Part shown: piece by piece, positions 43,049 through 53,445 of the stretch | Numbering within the stretch: position 1 is the first letter of the stretch | Layout of the letters: each line of letters opens with the position of its first letter | DNA from: Eupeodes corollae | Taxonomy: Eukaryota; Arthropoda; Insecta; Diptera; Syrphidae | Reading direction: 5' to 3' | NCBI RefSeq assembly: GCF_945859685.1 | Contig: NC_079147.1 | Coordinates: forward strand, 81,894,315 to 81,958,314 | DNA: 64,000 nt | Made by a program: the position numbers and the translations under genes | The notes under the pieces: model-generated | The model's input: the letters and a program-made list of their open reading frames with translations, nothing else | The model's database searches: none | Told to the model about the DNA's origin: nothing

Positions 43049-45304
43049 TTATGGATTCGGATTCGACGGATTTGTTACCGGCAAAGGGGATAATTTTGTT
43101 ATCGGCCGTTTGAACGTTGAATTTTGTGTTTTGATGGTAGCTACGCGAGTTAGACCATCAGTTCCCGGATGTAATTCGATAACCCGCGCGAGTAACCATA
43201 ATGAGGGTGGCAAATTGTCGTCCTTTACTATGACAATGTCTCCAACATTGATGTTTGGTTTTTGTTGTAACCATTTTGGTCGTTGTTGAAGCAAGTGAAG
43301 ATAGCTTGTGCTCCACTGCTTCCAAAAATCTTGTGTAATTTTTTGTATATATTTATATTTATCAAGGTTATTTAAATTTTTGACTGTATGATTTCTGTCA
43401 GGCAATAAATTGAGTGGACCTCCAATAAGGAAGTGTCCTGGTGTCAAGACATTGAGATCATTTGGATCAGATGTCATTGGACAAAGAGGTCGTGAGTTAA
43501 GGCACCCCTCAATTTGAGTTAGTAATGTAGAGTATTCTTCAAAAGTCAACTTCGCAGTGCCAATTGTTCTTTTAAGGTGATGTTTAATGGATTTCACCCC
43601 TGCCTCCCATAGTCCACCAAAATGGGGGGATAGTGGAGGATTAAAATGCCAAGTGGTATAGAGCGTGGCCAGAGTTTTTGAAACTGTGGATGACCATTCA
43701 GAAGTTATGAATTTACTGTCTCTTTTGAGATCATTGCTTGCACCCTTGAAGTTAGTTCCGCAATCACTAAATAAGTTGTTGCATATTCCGCGCCTGGCTA
43801 CGAATCTCCTGTAAGCAGCTATGAAGGTTGCTGCGGTCAAATCACTGACCAATTCAAGATGTAAGGCCTTTGTAGATAGACATACGAATACGGCGATGTA
43901 CCCTTTTGAGAATTTGTTACACCTACCCTTCCACATTTTAATCTCAACAGGTCCAGCATAGTCCACACCAGTGTTTGTAAAGGGTCTTGTGATTATAACA
44001 CGTTCAGTTGGAAGGCTTCCCATTAGTTGGTTTTGCATTATAGCATCATGTCTATGACACCTTACACATTTGTGTATTGTAAATTTTACTAGTCGTTTAA
44101 GGTTGGTTATCCAATAATAGTTTCGAATATCTGCCATCATGAGTTGCTGTCCACCATGTAGAGTACGTTGATGAGCATCGCATGCAATTAGTTTTGAAAA
44201 GTGATGTTGATCCTTGAGGATGATTGGATGCCGCTGACTGTAAGGTAAATAGGAGTTTTGAAGTCGACCACCTACACGTAAGATACCGTTTTTATCAAGG
44301 AAGGGATTTAAGTTCAAAATTCCACTTCCTTTAGGGATAGCTCTTGATTCATTTAATGCCTTTATTTCTTCATAAAATAGTTCGTTTTGTACTAATTTGG
44401 TAATTGTTGTTCTAGATACATTTAGTTCTTCAATTTTAAGTGGATTGTTCTCTAATCCTAATTTCATTTTTGAATTTAATTTTGATCTTAAGTTAGATAT
44501 GTATCTTTGCCATATTGCAACGATGCGAATCAATCTTCTTAAATCAGAGACTCTCCTTAAAAATTCGTTTTCTGTTGTAACACAGTAAGCTGCAACACAA
44601 GAAAAGTTTAATAGTGTTGCAAAATTCTTATTGTATAATGTTTTTGTATTGATTTTGCTTTCCTTTTTAGTTTCTTGTTGTGTTTCAAAAGTAGTTTTTG
44701 ATGAATAATCTTGCGGATTAAAGTTTCTTAGAAATGTTGGCCCATCCCACCACATCTCATTGTTAATGAGCTCTTCAGTTGTTAATCCTCGCGATCCTAA
44801 ATCTGCAGGATTCTGTTTTGTGTTTACATGATACCAGGATTCGATGTTAGTTAAACTTTGAATTTCGCTTATTCGATTAGCAACGAAGGTGGTGCGCGTG
44901 GTTGGGCTTCCTTTTATCCATGCTAAAGTAATCATAGAGTCGGTCCATGCATATGTTTTAATGTTTTCAAATTGCATGGCTTTAATAATTCTGAATATTA
45001 GTTTAGACAGGAGTAGTGCTGCACAAAGTTCAAGGCGTGGTAAAGAAATGCATTTTACTGGAGCAACTCTTGTTTTAGATGCTATTAAGTGTATTTTTTC
45101 AATGTTATTTTGTATGACACGTATATAGATGACTGCTGCATAAGCTTTTTCTGAAGCATCGCTAAAGCCATGCAGCTCCACCTCGGACGAGATTTCATAA
45201 TCAATCCAACGTGGTATTTGTATTTGTGAAATTTTTGGCAGGGTACTGCGAAGATCTGTCCAAGACTTTTCTATATCTTGTGGTAAAGGTGTATCCCAAG
45301 CCAA
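43049..45304 (-). CDS. BEL/Pao Pol, RNase H and integrase part
   Basis: The roughly 750-codon frame holds the C-terminal half of the polyprotein. The RNase H-like region has ELHGFSDASEKAYAAVIYI and DLGSRGL. The integrase zinc region has DAHQRTLHGG, then CVRCHRHDA. The catalytic core shows D in NTGVDYAGPV, D in FSDCGTNF and E in GGLWEAGVKS. A C-terminal DUF5641-like domain includes VGDIVIVKDDNLP and WLLARVIELHPG. It opens with TTG, not ATG, and is the continuation of the frame ending at 45,271. A one-base shift inside a short A-run near 45,305-45,312 separates them. In the family this part is made as a gag-pol polyprotein. Confidence 0.9.
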   Translation of the reverse strand: MAWDTPLPQDIEKSWTDLRSTLPKISQIQIPRWIDYEISSEVELHGFSDASEKAYAAVIYIRVIQNNIEKIHLIASKTRVAPVKCISLPRLELCAALLLSKLIFRIIKAMQFENIKTYAWTDSMITLAWIKGSPTTRTTFVANRISEIQSLTNIESWYHVNTKQNPADLGSRGLTTEELINNEMWWDGPTFLRNFNPQDYSSKTTFETQQETKKESKINTKTLYNKNFATLLNFSCVAAYCVTTENEFLRRVSDLRRLIRIVAIWQRYISNLRSKLNSKMKLGLENNPLKIEELNVSRTTITKLVQNELFYEEIKALNESRAIPKGSGILNLNPFLDKNGILRVGGRLQNSYLPYSQRHPIILKDQHHFSKLIACDAHQRTLHGGQQLMMADIRNYYWITNLKRLVKFTIHKCVRCHRHDAIMQNQLMGSLPTERVIITRPFTNTGVDYAGPVEIKMWKGRCNKFSKGYIAVFVCLSTKALHLELVSDLTAATFIAAYRRFVARRGICNNLFSDCGTNFKGASNDLKRDSKFITSEWSSTVSKTLATLYTTWHFNPPLSPHFGGLWEAGVKSIKHHLKRTIGTAKLTFEEYSTLLTQIEGCLNSRPLCPMTSDPNDLNVLTPGHFLIGGPLNLLPDRNHTVKNLNNLDKYKYIQKITQDFWKQWSTSYLHLLQQRPKWLQQKPNINVGDIVIVKDDNLPPSLWLLARVIELHPGTDGLTRVATIKTQNSTFKRPITKLSPLPVTNPSNPNP

Positions 45305-47610
45305 TTTCTAGTCCAAAGTTGTTGGAGTATAAGTTTTGCCTTGACAATGCAAGGAGAAATCAATCCCAATGGATCGAACAGGCGAGCGATATCGGCTAGA
45401 ACTGATCGCTTTGATAATTTTGAAGTTTCAGGTAAGTTTATTTTAAAGCTAAAGTAGTCCATACTAGGATGCCATTGAATCCCCAATGTTTTTATGGCAT
45501 CTGTTGATTTTAAATCAAGAGGAAGATTAATCTCTCTATAATTTTCAGGAATTCCCTCCATAACTCTTTGTGAGTTGCTTGCCCATTTTCTGAGAGGAAA
45601 CCCTGCTGCTTGTAAATTTGAAACGATATCCTTTTGCAATCTAATGGCTTCAACTTCATTATCTGATCCATATATAAGATCATCGACAAAAAAACCATCC
45701 ATGATTGCCTTTGCTACATGAGGATAATTATGTTCAATATCTTCAGCTAACCTTTGTAATGTTCGTACAGCTAAGAAGGGAGCAGAAGCAGTTCCAAAGG
45801 TAACTGTATTTAAACAATAACATTTTATGGATTCATTTGGGGATGATCTCCATAAGATCATTTGATATGGTGTGTCTTCTTGAGCCACCCAAATTTGACG
45901 ATACATTTTGCTTATATCTGCAACAAGAGCAATTTTGAATTTTCTCCATCTTGCCACCAGATCAATTATATCGAGTTGGAGGCGTGGGCCTACCATAAGA
46001 CATTCATTTAATGAAAGTCCATTTGATGATTTGCAAGAACCATCAAATACTACCCGTAGTTTGGTTGTAGTACTTGATTCTTTCAGAACCGCATGATGTG
46101 GAAGATAATAAAAATAGTTTGGACCTAGTTCATCCTCAACTTTCACTTCTTTCATGTGACCTAAGGTAAGGTACTCATTCATGCAATCTACATAAAGTTT
46201 TTTAAAGTTACTATCTGTTTTCATTCGTTTTTCAATTTGTAGAAATCTTGCTAATGCAGCTCGTTTGGAATTACCTAAGACTGGCCTTTTGTTGTTTTTG
46301 AATGGAAGGTGTACCTCATATCTACCATCTAATCTTCTCTTGCATGTGTCTTTAAAATGTTTTTCGCACATATTCTCATCTTCAGTCCATTTTCTCTCAT
46401 CAAGATTTTCTTCAATTTCCCAAAACTTAGTAAGTTGGACATCCAATTGTGTATGATGACTTTGGATAGTTATTGGAATTTTTTGTGTGTGAATGTTTCC
46501 AGTTAAGATCCACCCTAATTCGGTCAACTGGGCTACAGGTGTTCCTGTACTTCCCTTGACTACGCCATCCAAAATTATTGTCGAATACACATCGGCACCT
46601 ATCAAAATATCAACCTTTCGGGGTGTATTGTAAGTTGGATCAGCAAGTAACAGGTTTGATACATGATTGAAGTTAGATCCATCAAATTTCTGAGTGGGCA
46701 ATGTAGTGGTTAAGTTATTGAATACTAGAGCCCTAACATCTACAGAGAAATCAGAATCATGTACTGAGAATAACTTAAAATTGACTTCATATTTTGATGT
46801 ACCAGTTTCAGTATTTCCTAGTCCTTTAACAATCGCATGTGTTTTATGTTTTTTAAGTTTTAAGATCTGAGCTGCATCTTCGGTTATGAATGTAGCTTGA
46901 GATCCTGGGTCTATAAGAGCCCTTAAAATAAGTTGAGCTCCATTTGGTTTGAAAACTTTAACAAGGGCAGTAGCCAATAAGGATTGTGATTGCATTTGAT
47001 TTAAATGCGTTTTATAGTTTATTGGCTCTGTATTAGAGCAGTGTGGTTGAGGTTCATTATTTGAAGATTGTACATTTTGTTTCGACTGAGATGCATTTGC
47101 TTGGTATGTGTTTAATGATTTAGTTGGTTGATAATTATTTTGAGACTCAATATGTAATAAGGTATGATGCTTGAGTCCGCACTTGTAGCATCGATTTGTG
47201 CTGCTGCACACTGAAGCATGATGATCATAGCCTAAGCAGTTAGAGCAAATTGAATGTTTTTTCACGACATCTGTACGAGTTTTAACATCCAAATTTAAAA
47301 ACTTTCTGCAATGACGTGTGCTATGAGGCATTTTACAAATGCGACAATTGAAATTTGTATTTTTATTTCCCGGCTGGGTATGGTGCGATAATTGAACGTT
47401 TTTTCGAAAAAAATTGGTTGGTGGAATGTTTCTTTGATTTTCATTCATGTCTAGAATATTTTCTAGAGAGTTAAATCGACCTTCTATAAATGCTAGAAAG
47501 GTTTTCCAGTCAGGCAAACTTTTTGTTGCACCTAGCTTGTTTTCCCAATCTTTTTGGGTTTGGTATGGTAATTTTTGAAATACTATAAAAATTAAAATAG
47601 CATCCCACAT
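45271..47610 (-). CDS. BEL/Pao Gag C-terminus, protease and reverse transcriptase
   Basis: The 779-codon frame covers, in order, the end of Gag with zinc knuckles (CRICKMPHSTRHC, CSNCLGYDHHASVC and CYKCGLKHHTLLH), the DUF1758-type aspartic protease (ALIDPGSQATFI) and the Pao-type RT. RT motifs are VFDGSCKSSNG, VADISKMYRQIWV (motif A) and GFFVDDLIYG (motif C, FVDD). A peptidase A17/Pao region and the start of RNase H follow. It connects upstream to the gag frame across a one-base shift in an A9 run near 47,708-47,716, and downstream to the integrase frame. All visible RT and protease catalytic residues are present. Confidence 0.9.
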   Translation of the reverse strand: MWDAILIFIVFQKLPYQTQKDWENKLGATKSLPDWKTFLAFIEGRFNSLENILDMNENQRNIPPTNFFRKNVQLSHHTQPGNKNTNFNCRICKMPHSTRHCRKFLNLDVKTRTDVVKKHSICSNCLGYDHHASVCSSTNRCYKCGLKHHTLLHIESQNNYQPTKSLNTYQANASQSKQNVQSSNNEPQPHCSNTEPINYKTHLNQMQSQSLLATALVKVFKPNGAQLILRALIDPGSQATFITEDAAQILKLKKHKTHAIVKGLGNTETGTSKYEVNFKLFSVHDSDFSVDVRALVFNNLTTTLPTQKFDGSNFNHVSNLLLADPTYNTPRKVDILIGADVYSTIILDGVVKGSTGTPVAQLTELGWILTGNIHTQKIPITIQSHHTQLDVQLTKFWEIEENLDERKWTEDENMCEKHFKDTCKRRLDGRYEVHLPFKNNKRPVLGNSKRAALARFLQIEKRMKTDSNFKKLYVDCMNEYLTLGHMKEVKVEDELGPNYFYYLPHHAVLKESSTTTKLRVVFDGSCKSSNGLSLNECLMVGPRLQLDIIDLVARWRKFKIALVADISKMYRQIWVAQEDTPYQMILWRSSPNESIKCYCLNTVTFGTASAPFLAVRTLQRLAEDIEHNYPHVAKAIMDGFFVDDLIYGSDNEVEAIRLQKDIVSNLQAAGFPLRKWASNSQRVMEGIPENYREINLPLDLKSTDAIKTLGIQWHPSMDYFSFKINLPETSKLSKRSVLADIARLFDPLGLISPCIVKAKLILQQLWTRNWLGIHLYHKI

Positions 47611-47659
47611 ATCTACCGCAATTCCTAAGTTGGCAAGAGCATGTACACATTCGACACTT

Positions 47660-48376
47660 TTATCGTGAAGCGATTTTAAAGAGTCTGCAGATTCGATATT
47701 TAGTTTTTTTTTGTTCCAACAAATTTTTGATTTGCGTATTTACAAGTTTTCGTTTATTTTGAAACCTATCAGTAATGATCTGCCAAGCAGAGTCATAGCT
47801 TTTCGTTTCTATGGGTAGATGTTGTATCAGACGAGCAGCATCACCCGTTAAAGATGTTTTTAAATACTGTAATTTTTGAATATCAGAAAGTTCTTCATTT
47901 TTATTTATTAAATTATCGAAAAGATTGAAAAATTCTATCCAATCTTCAAATTTACCCGAAAAAGGCTCTATTTTGATGCGTGATAAGCGCACATCTGAAT
48001 TATATGATTTTGAGTTATTTAAATTGCTATTAGTACAGTTCAAGGCACTTGAATCTAAAGAGATTGTTGCTTTTTCTGCCAATAGCTTATCTCTATCATC
48101 GTTTATGGTACCGATATATTTGTAATATATATACTTAATTTTTAAAAAAATTTCATCAGCAAAATATGCTTCTTTAGAAGTATCGGACGTACTATTCACT
48201 ATAACCGCGTGGTCTTTCTTGGCTCGTGAAAAAATGTCCTCAACTTCTTTCATACACGCGTTCACGTACCCCTTTGATTTTCGCGACGCGATTTCTTTTA
48301 AATAGTTTTCGTAACCACTGGATAATTCAGATAAAGTTAAACTTTGTCCTTCTATTAATTTTGTTAATTTAGACAT
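47660..48376 (-). CDS. BEL/Pao Gag N-terminus
   Basis: This begins at ATG 48,376 and runs 238 codons. After an N-terminal helical part it shows the DUF1759 Gag segment typical of BEL/Pao (RIKIEPFSGKFEDWIEFF, then LQYLKTSLTGDAARLI and AWQIITDRFQNKR). The last dozen residues are out of frame, because the reading shifts at an A9 run (minus strand) near 47,708-47,716 and then continues into the next frame. Gag would form the cytoplasmic particle that packages the RNA. Confidence 0.9.
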   Translation of the reverse strand: MSKLTKLIEGQSLTLSELSSGYENYLKEIASRKSKGYVNACMKEVEDIFSRAKKDHAVIVNSTSDTSKEAYFADEIFLKIKYIYYKYIGTINDDRDKLLAEKATISLDSSALNCTNSNLNNSKSYNSDVRLSRIKIEPFSGKFEDWIEFFNLFDNLINKNEELSDIQKLQYLKTSLTGDAARLIQHLPIETKSYDSAWQIITDRFQNKRKLVNTQIKNLLEQKKTKYRICRLFKIASR

Positions 48377-48590
48377 ATTTTCTTTTTTTTTTAAATTAAA
48401 GATTCTGATTGTGATATGATTTTAGATTTAAGTTTAAAATTCTTGATTTAAATTTTATTTGAAATAAATTTAATATAAACACATGAGAATTATATTAAGT
48501 TCTTAAATATGTGTTATAATATGTGAATTGTATGGTATTGGAGAAACAGTTTACCTTAATGCCATATACTTAATAGTTTTGTTAATGATA

Positions 48591-48747
48591 GCAGTAAGCA
48601 GTTCTCGGATGAAGATACAGCTAGTACGGTGCTCCTTACTGTCCCTTGATTCACGCTCTGATGAGGTAGCAGTAAGTAGTTCTCGGGTGAAGATACAGCT
48701 AGTACGGTGCTCCTTAACTGTCCCTTGGTATACGGTCTGATGAGGTA
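48591..48747 (-). repeat. Tandem duplication in BEL leader
   Basis: Two head-to-tail units, 48,591-48,668 and 48,669-48,747, share gaagatacagctagtacgg and flanking sequence with a few differences. They lie between the primer site and gag, where packaging signals are expected. Confidence 0.85.
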
Positions 48748-48992
48748 GTTTTGGTGAACAAAGATGCTTCCTTGACGTTCTAATGCTTTTTGATTCTGAC
48801 CATAAATGCTATCCTGGTTCTTTTTGATCTTATTGGCAATTTTATTGCAAACTTCCACTCACGTTGATTAAATTTACTTTTAAGTTATAAGTTCTTAATT
48901 ATTTTGACTTCAACAGTTAAAACTTTAAACTTTAAACTTTAAAATTTAAACTTCTTAAACAAATGTTCTTAGGTGCTTTTAAATTATTCGAA

Positions 48993-49006
48993 GGCTCGAA
49001 GGACCA
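48993..49006 (-). promoter_or_regulatory. Primer-binding site, tRNA-Tyr type
   Basis: Directly next to the 5' LTR the minus strand reads TGGTCCTTCGAGCC. Its complement GGCTCGAAGGACCA matches the 3' end of metazoan tRNA-Tyr plus CCA (recalled), for 14 bases. This would prime minus-strand DNA synthesis. Confidence 0.8.
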
Positions 49007-49869
49007 TGTTTCGCGGCAAAGGTATAACCAGCGAAATAATTTTATTTTATTTTAAGTTTTAATAAAATACGGATTTTAGTTATACGTTATAAAAATGACT
49101 TCTTTATTTTAAATTGCAAGGAAGAATGAAAATATAACAAGTGTATGAAAACTTTACACCTCGCTATTGAAAGTTATATGAAAGTCAGCTGTGATATATA
49201 AATAATTACATAAGTATTTCAAAGGTTATTGACATTTCATAAATTTCTTGCAGACTGGAATAATATTAAATTTAGCATATACAATTACATGTTTAACTTC
49301 TTTTTGCAGTGTGAAGCAAATACATATTTAATTTAATACATATAAAACATAGTAATGATGAAAGTGTGACAATCAAATTCTAATGAGAAGAAAAGAGATC
49401 ATTATATAATTAGCCTTGCAGTCTGCTAATATAGTCTGCAAATCTAGTCTGCATATTTAGTCTGCACATTTGACAGTTCGTGTTTGACAGTTCATTACAT
49501 TTCGGCTTGTTTCTTTCACGCGTTAATTATTAGTGATTTTAAATTTAGATTTTTGTTTTGTTTTTAATTTAGTTATATAAATCAAAATATCTCAAATAGA
49601 AGAGCAAGGTAAAAATTCGCTTGACTGGTTGTTGAGATTGTTAAACCTTGTGTTTCAATTTCTTAAAAGGCATCTCAGCATCTCAGTCCAACGAATGTTT
49701 TTCCCGCCTTCATCATTGGTGTCAAATGTGCAGATAAAGTTTTTAAATTCTTTGAGTTAAATAAATTAAATAAATAAATGTATATAATTTTGAGATACGA
49801 ATTAAACAAAAGTGATTTTAAGATATAAATAATAAGATATATTAACAAAAAATATGTTGGGAAGCAACA
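49007..49869 (-). repeat. 5' LTR of BEL/Pao element
   Basis: 863 bp; carries the promoter for minus-strand transcription. No clear TATA box was assigned. Confidence 0.95.
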
Positions 49870-49874
49870 TCAAC

Positions 49875-50667
49875 CTAAAAAAATTTATTTGAAATTATAT
49901 ATATTTTAAGATTCTACTATTTCTCTGTTATTTCTGCTTTGTCCTTATATTAATGGTTTCAGTTTCCAAAAGAAGAGCCAAACTATTCACTTTTTGTTAA
50001 GAAATTCAAAACAGTTTCAATTGTTCTTAAAAATGTTGCACTTTTGAAACTAAAGAGCCATTGTATGTTTCATTTCATTTCGGTCTACCACTGATACATC
50101 GAAAGTAAACCGAGTTCCGATAGGAATTCAAATCCGAATAAATTGCCCGTGTTCTGCATTTAACTTATTGTGAATAAACTTTGCGAAAGTGAATTTGAGT
50201 GTTCCGCAATTCGTTATCGTGAATTGGATTTTCGAACATGCAAATGGATGTTTTTCGGTGTGTTCTATTTTTTGAACGCATTCAAATCACATTTTTTATT
50301 CTGTGAATTGAGCCTTGATAGCTTCCTTCTGCTAGGAGGCGAAGGGTTGCAGCAAGTTTTTAAATTGAAGGAATCCATGAAGGTATTAAAAAAGGTTCCA
50401 TTTCCCTTAGACCATACATATAATAAAGCGTCTTTGCTTAATCTAAAATTATAGTGAAAACCTAAAAGAGGAAATCAAGAATTTACTTTATTTATCCGAA
50501 CAGTTCTACATAATTTTACACTGTGTCAGGTTAATCCAATACATTTGATTCGTCTTCTTATTTTTCCTCTTGAAATCTGCTTCCTCTTTTCACTTAAAAT
50601 TATAATTGCCAATAATATTGCATCCATTTTCAAAACAGCAAAAGTTTTACTTCCGAAAAAAATAAAA
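49875..50667. other. Spacer, nothing firm
   Basis: An open frame at 50,170-50,454 lacks recognisable domains. Otherwise AT-rich. Confidence 0.35.
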
Positions 50668-50844
50668 ATGGATGATCCTTCAGTTCTGACAGTTCGAAGC
50701 AATTTCGCAGTTTGCGAAATCGATCGAATTGACGAACATGCAATTTTATTTCACGTCAAATTGAAAAGTGATTTCAATTCACTTTCAAACGAAATTCGGA
50801 AAATGGGCGAATACCTCCAAAAGACTGATTATTCTAAGGTCTGA
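50668..50844 (+). CDS. Short hypothetical protein or first coding exon
   Basis: A 58-codon frame starts at an ATG in good context (aaaaATGG) and has balanced, protein-like composition (MDDPSVLTVRSNF, then EIDRIDEHAILFHVKL and NEIRKMGEYLQ). It is clearly less AT-biased in residue choice than neighbouring chance frames. I do not recognise it. It ends with AAG GTC TGA, so it could be a tiny gene or an exon whose splice donor follows the last Lys, although GTCTGA is a poor donor. No downstream exon was found. Confidence 0.35.
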   Translation: MDDPSVLTVRSNFAVCEIDRIDEHAILFHVKLKSDFNSLSNEIRKMGEYLQKTDYSKV

Positions 50845-52305
50845 CAACCGTTGCTCGTCGCATGATTTTGTAAAGTACGTATGATTATTAAGGCCAGTTT
50901 TAATTGAATATAAAAATCAGTTTTCAAATTAACATTGCGAAGTAAGTCAAAGCAAACTTATTTTAAAAAATGATAAAAGCTTAGCAAATGTAATTACCTA
51001 ATAATTTCTGTTCAAAATATTAGTCTCCAAAACAAGCTATACCATATAGTCAACTGATATGATTCCTAATTTAAAATCCTCTATAAACATTAAACATGTG
51101 TATTTACACGTATGAAGTGTATTTGTACTGTCATCAATTTTTAAATATTTGTATTCTTAACCTTCAATTGGTATAAAACAATCGCGGGTAGGAAAATAAA
51201 ATATACCTAAGATAAGTGTTTTTGATATCAGACTTTTTTCAGATTCTTTTCTGATAATCAAACATCTACTCGTACATAATGTATTTATCTACTAAATTTT
51301 TATTTGATTGATAAGATTATTGTTTTTGATTCAGGTATTGTTTAATTTAATTATTATACGTTCTAAATATTTCATGATGGAAGAAAAATTTTAAATTATC
51401 AAAAAAACATTCTTACATTCTGCTATTTGTTTATATCCTTGACGTATATCCGATTTTATTCGTTTTTCACATGGATTCAAAATTAACTATTATTTATAAC
51501 GAAAAAATAACGTACTCGTATGTTATGTATTTGTCACTACGTTAGGTCAATTTTTCAACGTTAATTCTCATAAAATCACTTGACACTTAAGGCTCAGTTT
51601 GCACTATGTTTTGTCATTCCACGATCAATGATAAGTTTTCCCCAACTGGCCATTATACGAACGGACCCTTTTTTGGATACGAGAACATGGTAACGTGTAA
51701 CACTTTTTCAATTTTGAGTTCCGAACTAAAACAATCAATCAGACGTTAAACAATAAGACTGTATTTCTGAAACTGATAACTCACCTGCTAAAGGCAGGTA
51801 CTTTTTTTCGGGTAAATGTATTATTGTATAGGTTTCGATATACATATATATGTTTGCATGTATTATATCTTACATTTTATTGATTTTCAAAAATTTCATA
51901 CATTGCAAAATCCTATCATTCAAAATGATATGATATTGCCGAAGTTAATGGCATTTATCTTATCGAAAAGTGTAGAGACTATGCTGATTGTTTGATTTAC
52001 ACTTGTATTGGGCATTTTATATCAACCATTAGAATGATTAGAATTTCCAACCAAAGATAAGGTACCGACTTTTATAGCTTGTATATCTATATCTATTTTG
52101 TATTTAGTACTTTAATAGAAAAATGTAGGTGACACAAGCGGAAGCTGATGATGACCTATCGAAAAGATATTTTATTGATTTGAGAAATAATGTTTAATGT
52201 GTTACGTTTTGGCTTGCATTTAGCTGTCTAAAAATCTTTGCAAGATTTCACCTTAAAATTAAAAAGATTTTGACAGCTGACACTTAAAAATGCAAATGAC
52301 TGTTA
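50845..52305. other. AT-rich intergenic DNA
   Basis: No coding signal or repeat boundary recognised. Confidence 0.4.
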
Positions 52306-52654
52306 TGGCTAAATCACAAACACGCTTCAGCTTCGGCTTCGTCTGCGTTACGGTGAGCCTGCTTCGAGGTTGCTTTAAATGACATTTCTATTATTTCATC
52401 TCTCCAAAGAGCAAATATTGTGTTTGTTGACATTTTATTACAGCTGTTGAGCTGTCAGACAAAGCATATGTTCAGATAATTGAACTAGAACTTCCGTTTG
52501 GAGTCACATTACGTTACATAACGTTCTTTTCCTTACGATTGTCAAACGAAACGTGAGGTTGAAGCTCCATTGTGATAGCATGCATTGAATTCCTATGGCT
52601 AAACTCGTAAACGTCAGGTGAAGCCGAAGCTGAAGCGTGTTTGTGATTCAACCA
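52306..52654. mobile_element. MITE-B, compact copy
   Basis: The left terminus runs TGGCTAAATCACAAACACGC and on through cttcagcttcggcttc. The right terminus, reverse-complemented, runs tggttgaatcacaaacacgc and on through the same cttcagcttcggcttc. The inverted repeat exceeds 30 bp. This copy has neither of the insertions seen in the 26-kb and 40-kb copies and so serves as the empty-site reference. Non-coding. Confidence 0.85.
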
Positions 52655-53324
52655 GTAGTCTTTAAAAAAGAAAAGAAAAGAAAAAGAGTTAAAAAAAGTC
52701 AGTGCAATATTAAACGAACCATTTGGATTTGATCTAGTTTTGCTCGGTGGTTTACTCAATTTTTAGAAATACAAAGAATTAAGCTTAACCCCTTTTAGAA
52801 CTGTGTTAACCTGGACTTTCAACAATTCAAACATGGAACAACAACTCACATGCGAGATGTGTTTCATGTGTTAATAATGTTTTGCTTTTTGGTAGTGGAT
52901 GTCCCACAGAGGATATGGCTGTATTCATAAACGTCAGCCTAACTAAGAACTGCGTTATCTCCATTCATAATGTCAGATTTTCTATCGAACTTACCTAGTC
53001 GTACTGCAGTACCTATACTATTCATAAATGTCAGACTGACGTCAGCGTCGTGCAGATTGTGCAGCTGAATTTGTTGGGCTGCAGATAGAGTTTCAATTAT
53101 TAAAATAATTTGTATAACAAATCGGACGTAGTCGGACCTTTTTGTTTACTGCAGACATTCTGCATTGGGGTGCGTTCACAAATACATCAGAAAATAAATG
53201 CGATTCTACAAGCGCAGATTTTCTGCTCTTATGAATAAACCCTATTACTGACGAAAATATCAAAAAAATCCACATACAAATTTTGATGAAGGCAAATTGA
53301 TCTATAGAGCTAATATTCTACAAG
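52655..53324. other. Intergenic DNA
   Basis: tattcataaacgtcag-like phrases recur (about 52,923 and 53,023), but no element boundary could be fixed. Confidence 0.35.
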
Positions 53325-53445
53325 TTGTTGGAGATCCTCTCCCACTTGCGTGCGCAACCTAAGTCTCGGTCTTCCACTACTGCCCTTACCCTCTGGATCG
53401 GATTGAAGACCTTCAGTTATTCGCCGCTTGATTTCAGAGCTGGGC
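53325..53445 (-). pseudogene. RTE LINE C-terminal scrap
   Basis: The minus strand reads SEIKRRITEGL joined directly to SDPEGKGSSGRPRLRLRTQVGEDLQQL. In the RTE protein these blocks are about 115 residues apart, so this copy carries an internal deletion. It has no 3' tail. Confidence 0.65.

Larger units (their letters stand above)
41816..49874 (-). mobile_element. Complete young BEL/Pao LTR retrotransposon
   Basis: The 8,049-bp element at 41,821-49,869 is flanked by the 5-bp duplication tcaac (41,816-41,820 and 49,870-49,874). Two 863-bp LTRs differ at one base that I can find (42,174 A versus 49,360 G). Minus-strand order is 5' LTR, tRNA-Tyr-like primer site, leader with a 78-bp duplication, gag, pol (protease, RT, RNase H, integrase), a purine-rich tract next to the 3' LTR (about 42,684-42,700) and the 3' LTR. 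No env frame is evident. Insertion is recent by LTR identity. Two single-base frame breaks interrupt the gag-pol frame. Confidence 0.95.
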
